Below, piece after piece: positions 30,953 through 38,202 of a stretch of 38,202 nt of DNA (position 1 is its first letter; each line of letters starts with the position of its first letter). Origin of the DNA: CAKRJP01 sp963658085 (GTDB lineage: Bacteria > Bacillota > Clostridia > Lachnospirales > Lachnospiraceae); the NCBI GenBank assembly GCA_963658085.1, contig CAVKOU010000021.1, forward strand, positions 1 to 38,202, in the 5' to 3' direction. Both the position numbers and the translations under genes were made by a program. The notes under the pieces were generated by a model that saw only the letters and a list, made by a program, of their open reading frames with translations, was not told the DNA's origin and ran no database searches.

Positions 30953-31002
30953 ATAACTGTTCAGAGTCAGATAAGAAACTGATTCTGGGCAGTTATTTTT
31001 TT
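30953..31002 (+). terminator. Strong terminator after the acyltransferase gene
   Basis: An 18-bp stem with three G-U pairs (ATAACTGTTCAGAGTCAG with CTGATTCTGGGCAGTTAT) around ATAAGAAA, followed by a T run. Confidence 0.9.
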
Positions 31003-31139
31003 GAAAAAATAAAAAAAATTCAAAAAATCAATAAAAACGTGAACCATTCCTGTAAATAAAAGAGTCTTATATATTGAACGGAAGAGAATAATTAGAATTA
31101 CAAGTTCTGATCAAATAATGAAGGGAGAAGGAAATGTAA

Positions 31140-32990
31140 ATGAAAGGACTAGAATTGCGAAAAAAGCGAATAGTTGTAACGACTGCAGCGATTTTAACAA
31201 TCACCAGTATATCCGCTGGGAATCCTTATCTTGTATATGGACAGCATAACGAGTCTAATAATAAGTCCATTACTATAGCAGGAACTACCACGGAAATCCT
31301 AAGTAGTTCTTCTGATGTAACAAATCAGGAGAGCCACTGGAGTATGAAGATCGATAACAAAACAGGAAAAGATATTCTGTTTTATGATCTCAAAAAAGGA
31401 GACGAGGTGATTACCAAGAAACAGGCTTTTAAGGGAGACAGCTTAGTAATCGACCTTGAAGACTATGATGGTGATGCTGTGTATACCGTTGAAGTTTACG
31501 GAGTGGATAAAAATATCAAAGCTTCCGCAAAACTTTATCAGGTTCAGGCAAATCTGGAGGGCGAGGATGCTTCGGAGGAAACCGTAGCTTTAGCAAATGG
31601 AGTGGTTACCGAGACAGAAGAAACAGATACCTACAAAGCCAGTGAATCTTGCGCGGTGGATGGTGCGGATTACGATCTGGCAGATTCCGGAGAGGTAACA
31701 ATTAATTACGAAGCCATGGAGGCAAGCTCCGGATATACCGTGACTTACAAAGAGCATGAAGCAGGCTCCAATGGAAAAGTTTATAAGGCTGGGGTTCAGC
31801 TAACAGACGATTCCGGCAATGTTCTCAATTCTACAGACATTACCTATTATGGAACCTACACCTATCAGGCGCCGAGAACCTTTAGCTGTACATCCACAGA
31901 TGAAAATGGAAACAATGTTGTGACTTACTATAGGGCTCTAGATGAGAAGGCTCAGGCAGTTTTGACAGCAGATTCCAATGGAAAGACGGTACAGATTGCA
32001 TACAGTGAGATCGACAGCCAGACACCGTATGACTGGAATGTTAATCTCATCGATCTTATGACAGGAAAGACCCTAGATACCGTCACAAAACAGATCGGTG
32101 TGGATCAGTCTCAGTCCTATGACGCGGACGGCACCATTGAAAAAGATGGAGTAACCTATACCTTAGATTCTTCCATGGATACTTCCTATACTCATCAATA
32201 TGGAGACAAGGAAAGAACAACCAACATTTATTATTATGACAAAGAAAACTGGGATCCGGAAAATGGATATGAGATTACCGTTAAATATATAAATATTGCG
32301 GATTCCTCTGAGATTGCAACAAAGACCCTTACAGTGACAAATGAGCAGGATACAGAAATTTCTTGTCCGGAAGAGTATCAGAGTAGCGGTCATACTTACA
32401 TTCGCCTGAAAGGTCAGAGCGATACCCTTCGTCACAGCTACTATTCAAATATCCGTCAGTATACCATTTACTATCGAGATATTAACGATACTATTAATGC
32501 AGATGCAGAGATTACCTATGTGGTAGTAGACGGAGGAGAGATTACCGTAGATGATGTAATCTACAGAGTTGTACCCGGAACCACAGTGGCAACTGTAGTA
32601 AATCCTGGAACCACAACCACAGGAACTACAACAGGAACAACAACGACGGGAACTACCACCACCAATGGAACAACTACAGCTGGAACAACTACAGGCGGAA
32701 CTATCACCGATGGCACCACTACCGATGGAACTACCACCGACGGAACAGCGACAAATGATACAGCAATAACTACCGTATTAGGAGATGGAAATGCAGAAGG
32801 CGTTACATCAGAAGTGGTAGAGAATGCAGATGATCAGGTGCCGTTGGCGAACGAGAATCTTGAAGATAGCAACAGCTCTCCAAGATTTGCAAGCAGAGCA
32901 ATGGTAGCCGTTGCGGTAATAATTGCAGCACTTATCGTTCTGTTTGGTATTTATTTCGTAGCAAAGAAACGCAATGAGAAGAGGAGGTAA
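31140..32990 (+). CDS. Surface protein with Thr-rich stalk and C-terminal membrane anchor
   Basis: 616 residues, not a family I can name. Seen: a signal peptide (basic start LRKKR, hydrophobic 11-26), several beta-rich segments with MucBP-like features (ITVKYINIADSSEIATKTL; YYDKENW; tyrosine-rich strands), then a Thr/Gly/Asp stalk (about 489-545) made of GTTT-type repeats, VPLANENLED, and a membrane helix (about 587-607) with the tail AKKRNEKRR. No LPXTG-type sorting motif is present, so it is probably held by the helix rather than linked to peptidoglycan. The ribosome site GGGAGAAGG is about 9 nt upstream. The adhesin gene begins 6 nt after its stop, so the two form an operon. Confidence 0.75.
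   Translation: MKGLELRKKRIVVTTAAILTITSISAGNPYLVYGQHNESNNKSITIAGTTTEILSSSSDVTNQESHWSMKIDNKTGKDILFYDLKKGDEVITKKQAFKGDSLVIDLEDYDGDAVYTVEVYGVDKNIKASAKLYQVQANLEGEDASEETVALANGVVTETEETDTYKASESCAVDGADYDLADSGEVTINYEAMEASSGYTVTYKEHEAGSNGKVYKAGVQLTDDSGNVLNSTDITYYGTYTYQAPRTFSCTSTDENGNNVVTYYRALDEKAQAVLTADSNGKTVQIAYSEIDSQTPYDWNVNLIDLMTGKTLDTVTKQIGVDQSQSYDADGTIEKDGVTYTLDSSMDTSYTHQYGDKERTTNIYYYDKENWDPENGYEITVKYINIADSSEIATKTLTVTNEQDTEISCPEEYQSSGHTYIRLKGQSDTLRHSYYSNIRQYTIYYRDINDTINADAEITYVVVDGGEITVDDVIYRVVPGTTVATVVNPGTTTTGTTTGTTTTGTTTTNGTTTAGTTTGGTITDGTTTDGTTTDGTATNDTAITTVLGDGNAEGVTSEVVENADDQVPLANENLEDSNSSPRFASRAMVAVAVIIAALIVLFGIYFVAKKRNEKRR
32607..32753 (+). repeat. Repeats encoding the Thr/Gly stalk
   Basis: Imperfect 12-15 bp units based on GGAACTACYACC encode GTTT, GTTTG, DGTTT and similar. 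The DNA repeats could expand or shrink in frame and change stalk length. Confidence 0.8.
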
Positions 32991-32996
32991 GACAAG

Positions 32997-35900
32997 ATGA
33001 AAAATATGAGACGTTGGCTTGCCCTGATTCTAGCAATCGTGCTGGTTGCAGTAAGCGGATTTTACCAGTTGGGAACATCTTTACAGGCAAGCGAAGATGA
33101 AAATGCAGTAGCAACAGCAAGTGGAAACAGTGATGAAAACCTTGATACAGGAAGTGTAGAGGAAAGTGGAAATCAAGATGAGAATAGCAATGAATCCACG
33201 GACTCCGATCAAACCTCGGCGGATAACGAACAGGTAGAAGTTCAGGTAATAGACGGACAAAACCAGGATAATGGTGAAACAAGTGATGCTTCCAGCCAGT
33301 CCGATCAAAATGAAGAAAATGAGATATCTCTGGCAAATGAAGGAAGTTGGCTAACAGCGAACGAGGATGGAAGTGTCAGCGGAAGCGGATACGATAGTAT
33401 TACACTGGAAATTAATACCGATGGTATTGTGAACCAGAATGGTACATCATTTAATATTAAATTTGACACAGGGGATCAGGAAAACAATAAAAAGATCTCC
33501 GCTTCTAATCTGAATCCATCGGAGGGAGTTGCAAAGAATCTAAAGAAAAATAATTCAGGAACATTTACAGTAACAGGATTTAATCAGAATGAATTTACCA
33601 TAACGGTATCAAAAGGCGAGAGCAGTAAGAATTCTGTAAAGACAGTGGCAGCTGTTGATGCGTCGAATAGTAAAGTTACCTTGACCATCTCTGATTATTA
33701 TGAATCCTCTTATACAGGAACGACATTTACATATCCTTCTAAAACATCTCTGGGAAGTGTAAATGATTTTGCAATATTTGCAAATAATTACACCAATGAT
33801 GTAGATATGGAAGGTAATATCGCAGTAAAAAATTTGCTTAAGGCCCAGACCAACGGAGGAAATTCAGGCAATGTACAGGAAAATGATTTTAATATAAATT
33901 ATGTGGAAAACTTTACTTGGGATTCAATGAAGGCTGAATTTTTCCGTCTGGCAGATCCTTTGATCGTGGGAAATGATTACACCATCACCACAAAGGATTC
34001 GAATTTTTACTTAATAAGTTCCGATGGAAAAGAAATCAATCTTGGACCAAGTAATAAGATGAAGAATGTTGTAAATATCAAAAATTCTGACTATAAGATT
34101 GAATTTGATAAGGCTATGAATGGCTTGAGAGACTATGCAAGTAATCTTTATGGAAAGTCCGATAGTACGGGATTGGTATTTAAAGATTCGAGTGGAGATG
34201 AAACAACGGTATCAGGAAACGTGCAGACCATTGAATGCAAGGCCGATGTTAATAATATTATCAATATTAAGGCAAGTGACCTGCAAAAATGGGCGGATAG
34301 CGTGCAACTTAATAATCTTGGAAGTGCAGGATCTGTAACATTTAATATAGAGTACGATGAAGCAGAGACATTTACAAAACCGCATTTCAAGATAAATGAC
34401 AGTGATACTGGTGGATATGTTGCAGATGGTGGAAGAATTCTATTAAACTTTGGAACTCAAACCGGAACTTTAGCATTTGGCGAATTGTATTCCGGCACTA
34501 TCTTAGCGCCAAATGCAAGTGTATATATTTATTCAACTCACAACGGATCTGTATTTGCAGATGCTGTGGAAAATGTTAGTGGAGAGATCCATAAGAATCC
34601 ATGGAAGCCGGGAAAGGATGACGAGCAACAATCTGTTAGCGTAGAATTCAAAGGAAGTAAAACTTTAGATGGACAGTTGGCAGAAGACAAAGCATTCTCA
34701 TTTATCCTCCAAGAGACAGATGCTGAAGGAAATGTGGTAACAGATGGATCTGGATCTCAGGAGACTGTACAGAATGCGGCAGGTGGTGCAATTGCATTTT
34801 CTAAGATTACCTATTACGCTCCGGGAACTTACTATTATCAGATCACAGAGGTAGCAGGAAAAAATTCCGATATCGAATATGACGCATCTGTTTATAGAGT
34901 AACAGTGACAGTTGATGACACCATGAATGCAACGGTTGCTTATACAAAAGATGGAGTAGCGGTGCAGGAAGCAACATTCTCCTTTGTGAATACAAGTAAG
35001 AATGNNNNNNNNNNNNNNNNNNNNNNNNNNNNNNNNNNNNNNNNNNNNNNNNNNNNNNNNNNNNNNNNNNNNNNNNNNNNNNNNNNNNNNNNNNNNNNNN
35101 NNNNNNNNNNNNNNNNNNNNNNNNNNNNNNNNNNNNNNNNNNNNNNNNNNNNNNNNNNNNNNNNNNNNNNNNNNNNNNNNNNNNNNNNNNNNNNNNNNNN
35201 NNNNNNNNNNNNNNNNNNNNNNNNNNNNNNNNNNNNNNNNNNNNNNNNNNNNNNNNNNNNNNNNNNNNNNNNNNNNNNNNNNNNNNNNNNNNNNNNNNNN
35301 NNNNNNNNNNNNNNNNNNNNNNNNNNNNNNNNNNNNNNNNNNNNNNNNNNNNNNNNNNNNNNNNNNNNNNNNNNNNNNNNNNNNNNNNNNNNNNNNNNNN
35401 NNNNNNNNNNNNNNNNNNNNNNNNNNNNNNNNNNNNNNNNNNNNNNNNNNNNNNNNNNNNNNNNNNNNNNNNNNNNNNNNNNNNNNNNNNNNNNNNNNNN
35501 NNNNNNNNNNNNNNNNNNNNNNNNNNNNNNNNNNNNNNNNNNNNNNNNNGGAAATCTTCAATTTGAAGCGATTCCTTACACAGAAGCAGGAGTTCATTAT
35601 TATGAAGTAACAGAAGTTGATAACAGCAAAACTACGACTGGAATCACCTATGACAAGACGGTATATACAGCGGTAGTAAATGTAGACAAAGATAACAGTG
35701 AAGGTAGCACAGGATTAAAGACAGAAGTTAAGTATTATAAGTCTTATAACTATAAAGAAAAGACTGGAACAGAAGTTTCAAAAGTTACCTTTGCAAACAC
35801 CATGAGCGCATCATGGAATATTTCCGGTACTAAAACCTTAGATGATGAAGCTGTAACAAAAGCTGGCGAATATCAATTCGATATCATCGAAGCGAAGGAT

Positions 35901-38202
35901 GCTGCTGGGAGTCCATTGGATGGTGCAGCAGTTCAGACAGTATCCAATGATGCGACAGGAAAAATTCAATTCCCTACGTATACTTATACGGAAGCTGGAG
36001 AACACTATTACAAGATCACGGAGAATCAGGATAGAAAGAAAGTTGGTATCAATTATGATAACTCCATCTATATTGTAAAAGTTACAGTATCTAAAACTAC
36101 AGATGATGATGGAAATGTATCATTAAAAGCAGAAAAAGCTGGTGTTACAAAGATAGATCCCAATAACACAAAAGTACCTGCAGATGAGATTACATTTAAT
36201 AACAAAACAATCGAAACAAAAGAAACGGATATTCAGTTAACCGCAACCAAGAATCTCGCAGGAACACCATCTGCAAAATCCTTCGATTTCGAATTGGTAG
36301 AATGCGATGAAAATGGTGTGGCATTGGAGGGCGCAACACCCCTTACAGCGAGCAATGATGCGAACGGCTATATCCAGTTTGATAAGATTACATACAAAGA
36401 AGCCGGAACTCATTATTACAAGATGAACGAAGTGATTCCGGAAGATGATAATAAAGAAGCTAATATCACTTATGATGAAACTACCTATATCGTAAAGGTA
36501 GAGGTAACGAAGGACGCTGCTACAGGTCAGTTGACTGCAAGTGCACCTGAGTATCAGAAGATTGTGGCAGGCGAAGACGGAAAAGCAACAACAGAGCCTG
36601 TAGAAACGATTGTATTTAACAACGGAATGACAGCAACCACTTCCTTTGAGGGAGAAAAATATGTAAATGGAGAGCTGGCAGAGAAAACCGAAGCTGGAAA
36701 GTATAGCTTTACACTGACAAGAACTGATGAAAACTATAAAGTTCTTGAGGGAGATGATGCTTACAGCGAGACAGTAGCCAATGACGAATCTGGAAAGATT
36801 GCATTTACAGAAATTACCTATCACACACCGGGAGATTATTACTATACAATTTCCGAAAACGTACCAGAAGATCCGGATCCAAATATGTACTATGATGAGG
36901 CAGTTTATCTTGCAAAAGTCGCTGTAAGTCAGGATGGAACTGTGGAGGTAGAAAAGAGTGTGATTCCTTATGATGGTTACGAGGAAGATAGCGGAGTAGC
37001 CTACGAACCAGTGGAAGACGATGAATTCCTGATGTTCAATAACTATGAAGTTGAGTTAATGAGTATGAACTATGGAATGGCAACCATCACAGGAACAAAG
37101 ACATTGACAGGCGGTAATTTGGAGGCCGGAGAATTCCGTTTCGGACTATACGACGAAAACGGAGAGTTGATTGATACAGCAACCAACGATGCTTCCGGAA
37201 TCATCGAATTCCGTACACTTTCTTACTTCGTTGAAGGAACCTATAAGTATACGGTAAAAGAAATCATTGATCAGGATGAAGCAAGTTCTGATAATATTAC
37301 CTATGATACATCTGTATATGAAGTCACCGTAGATGTGGATGAAAATATGGATGTGGTGATAACTTATACAAAAGATGGATCTGATGTGGATAAGATTTCC
37401 TTTGAAAATAAGATGGCAGTAACAGCAGCTGTTATTGACCCGGGAGTTACAAAGAAACTTACAAATGCAGAGCTTCAGCCGGGAGAATTCACCTTCCAGT
37501 TATTTGATGAAAATAATAACTTGGTAGATACTAAGAAGAATACTGACAGTGGATCTGTATTATTTGATTCTGTTATATTTGATAAAGAAGGGGAATACCA
37601 CTTCACCATCAAAGAGCTGATTCCGGAAGATAAGGGACAGATTATTTATGATGGAAGAAAAATCGGAGTTACTGTAAAAGTAACAAAGAATGACGAGGCA
37701 GGAACTTTGGAATCTACCGTAATCTATACAGAGGACGGAGAAGAGACAGAAGATCCAACTTTCGTAAATACCTACCATCCAATTAGTATCTGTGTTCAAA
37801 AGACATCCAAAGATGGAAGCAAAGATCCATTGCAGGGAGCAACCTACTCACTTTATAGAGTACTTGGCTTTGGAGGTCGCAGCCTGTTAGTTGATAGTCA
37901 GCTGTCAGATGCAAATGGATATATGACTTTCAATAACGTAGAACCGGGAATCTATTATTTCAAAGAGGTATCAGCGCCTGCCGGACATACGGTAGATGAA
38001 TATGCAACAAAGAAATTTGTCGTATCCGAAGATGGAAGCATCACTTCCTATATGGAGACAAGCAATGATACTTCGCTGTTAGCCCAGGCGGCACAGGAGG
38101 AGACTACCGCAGATACTCAGTTATTTGCAGATGTAGAGCCATTGGCTACCGCGGCTAATACAGAAGCTTTATCTTTCGAAAATATAGAGGTTCTGGCAAC
38201 AG
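32997..38202 (+). CDS. Giant adhesin (partial): CAA-like head, isopeptide-domain chain, CnaB-like domain
   Basis: 1735 codons are visible and the frame is open at the window end, so no C-terminus or anchor is seen. Order: signal peptide (about 1-30), an Asp/Asn/Ser-rich region (32-115), a choice-of-anchor-A-like domain (about 255-540; begins NDFAIFANNYTNDVDMEGN and ends GTILAPNASVYIYS, GEIHKNPW), then Spy0128/FctA-like domains of 115-140 residues, each with a Lys in a [S/T]K-TL-like strand, a Glu in ITE/KE and an Asn in F[VN]N. Domains start near residues 547, 939, 1077, 1213, 1361 and 1477, with further ones masked by the gap. A CnaB/SpaA-like domain (1597-1682; QKTSKDGSKDPLQGATYSLY) follows. 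Both sides of the N gap are in the same frame. GAGGAGG is upstream. Confidence 0.85.
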   Translation, partial: MKNMRRWLALILAIVLVAVSGFYQLGTSLQASEDENAVATASGNSDENLDTGSVEESGNQDENSNESTDSDQTSADNEQVEVQVIDGQNQDNGETSDASSQSDQNEENEISLANEGSWLTANEDGSVSGSGYDSITLEINTDGIVNQNGTSFNIKFDTGDQENNKKISASNLNPSEGVAKNLKKNNSGTFTVTGFNQNEFTITVSKGESSKNSVKTVAAVDASNSKVTLTISDYYESSYTGTTFTYPSKTSLGSVNDFAIFANNYTNDVDMEGNIAVKNLLKAQTNGGNSGNVQENDFNINYVENFTWDSMKAEFFRLADPLIVGNDYTITTKDSNFYLISSDGKEINLGPSNKMKNVVNIKNSDYKIEFDKAMNGLRDYASNLYGKSDSTGLVFKDSSGDETTVSGNVQTIECKADVNNIINIKASDLQKWADSVQLNNLGSAGSVTFNIEYDEAETFTKPHFKINDSDTGGYVADGGRILLNFGTQTGTLAFGELYSGTILAPNASVYIYSTHNGSVFADAVENVSGEIHKNPWKPGKDDEQQSVSVEFKGSKTLDGQLAEDKAFSFILQETDAEGNVVTDGSGSQETVQNAAGGAIAFSKITYYAPGTYYYQITEVAGKNSDIEYDASVYRVTVTVDDTMNATVAYTKDGVAVQEATFSFVNTSKNXXXXXXXXXXXXXXXXXXXXXXXXXXXXXXXXXXXXXXXXXXXXXXXXXXXXXXXXXXXXXXXXXXXXXXXXXXXXXXXXXXXXXXXXXXXXXXXXXXXXXXXXXXXXXXXXXXXXXXXXXXXXXXXXXXXXXXXXXXXXXXXXXXXXXXXXXXXXXXXXXXXXXXXXXXXXXXXXXXXXXXGNLQFEAIPYTEAGVHYYEVTEVDNSKTTTGITYDKTVYTAVVNVDKDNSEGSTGLKTEVKYYKSYNYKEKTGTEVSKVTFANTMSASWNISGTKTLDDEAVTKAGEYQFDIIEAKDAAGSPLDGAAVQTVSNDATGKIQFPTYTYTEAGEHYYKITENQDRKKVGINYDNSIYIVKVTVSKTTDDDGNVSLKAEKAGVTKIDPNNTKVPADEITFNNKTIETKETDIQLTATKNLAGTPSAKSFDFELVECDENGVALEGATPLTASNDANGYIQFDKITYKEAGTHYYKMNEVIPEDDNKEANITYDETTYIVKVEVTKDAATGQLTASAPEYQKIVAGEDGKATTEPVETIVFNNGMTATTSFEGEKYVNGELAEKTEAGKYSFTLTRTDENYKVLEGDDAYSETVANDESGKIAFTEITYHTPGDYYYTISENVPEDPDPNMYYDEAVYLAKVAVSQDGTVEVEKSVIPYDGYEEDSGVAYEPVEDDEFLMFNNYEVELMSMNYGMATITGTKTLTGGNLEAGEFRFGLYDENGELIDTATNDASGIIEFRTLSYFVEGTYKYTVKEIIDQDEASSDNITYDTSVYEVTVDVDENMDVVITYTKDGSDVDKISFENKMAVTAAVIDPGVTKKLTNAELQPGEFTFQLFDENNNLVDTKKNTDSGSVLFDSVIFDKEGEYHFTIKELIPEDKGQIIYDGRKIGVTVKVTKNDEAGTLESTVIYTEDGEETEDPTFVNTYHPISICVQKTSKDGSKDPLQGATYSLYRVLGFGGRSLLVDSQLSDANGYMTFNNVEPGIYYFKEVSAPAGHTVDEYATKKFVVSEDGSITSYMETSNDTSLLAQAAQEETTADTQLFADVEPLATAANTEALSFENIEVLAT
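35005..35549. other. Assembly gap (545 N)
   Basis: The run of N interrupts the adhesin between repeat domains. Flanking codons are in the same frame (35001 and 35550 are both codon starts), so the gap is compatible with about 182 residues, roughly one and a half isopeptide domains. N lengths are often estimates, so the true number of domains is unknown. Open frames that start or end inside the N run are artefacts. Confidence 0.95.

Noticed and set aside
34698..35610. Open frames on both strands that begin, end or pass through the N run
   Set aside because: Artefacts of unknown bases; the adhesin frame on the plus strand explains the flanks.
36237..36824. 195-codon minus-strand frame opposite the adhesin
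   Set aside because: Shadow of the repeat domains, Cys/Phe/Ile-rich and without a start signal.
37385..37393. Perfect DnaA box in the adhesin gene
   Set aside because: A single box from Asp-Val-Asp-Lys codons with no neighbours; expected by chance.

Overview
This is an AT-rich, low-GC Gram-positive chromosome segment centred on the replication origin. The gene order (rpmH-rnpA-yidD-yidC-jag-mnmE-mnmG-rsmG-parA-parB on one side, dnaA-dnaN-yaaA-recF-gyrB-gyrA on the other), the DUF4446, serS and DUF3881 genes after parB, and the GyrA sequence point to a clostridial Firmicute, most likely Lachnospiraceae. The family assignment is inference from gene order and protein character; no database search was run.

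Layout. 1-2.3 kb: a CyuA/UPF0597-type desulfidase/dehydratase gene convergent with an alpha/beta-hydrolase gene. 2.4-3.2 kb: tRNA-Arg(CCU) with its own promoter and terminator, then a small secreted orphan protein. 3.2-16.3 kb: a leftward run of genes on the left replichore: DUF3881, serS, DUF4446, parB, parA, rsmG, mnmG, mnmE, jag, yidC, yidD, rnpA, rpmH. Three perfect parS sites lie in the parB-parA-rsmG part. 16.3-18.4 kb: a bipartite oriC, with DnaA-box clusters before and after dnaA. 18.4-25.5 kb: rightward dnaN, yaaA, recF, gyrB, gyrA, closed by a bidirectional terminator. 25.5-28.5 kb: leftward genes for an NSS-family sodium symporter, a CDF metal exporter controlled by a probable NiCo (czcD) riboswitch, and a 55-residue one-helix membrane protein. 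28.7-30.9 kb: two-subunit class I fumarase/tartrate dehydratase genes and a PlsC-type acyltransferase. 31.1 kb to the end: two secreted surface proteins. The second is a very large adhesin with a choice-of-anchor-A-like head, a chain of Spy0128/FctA-like isopeptide domains and a CnaB-like domain; it contains a 545-base N gap and runs off the window.

How it works together. The core is the origin-proximal replication, segregation and translation-support module: DnaA fires the origin, DnaN/RecF/GyrAB support fork progress, and ParA/ParB act on parS sites 7-9 kb from the origin. The genes on both sides are read away from oriC, as expected for two diverging replichores. Accessory content is confined to the right end (surface proteins) and small regulatory structures in the spacers.

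Most notable: (i) one parS site sits at the centre of a perfect 50-bp palindrome that also looks like the rsmG terminator, beside an almost 1-kb gene-free interval; (ii) AT-rich short tandem repeats recur just upstream of start codons of several genes; (iii) a four-way-junction metal riboswitch with a mutually exclusive terminator can be folded by eye; (iv) matching CCCC/GGGG palindromes and a shared 13-mer occur in both halves of oriC; (v) the adhesin operon.
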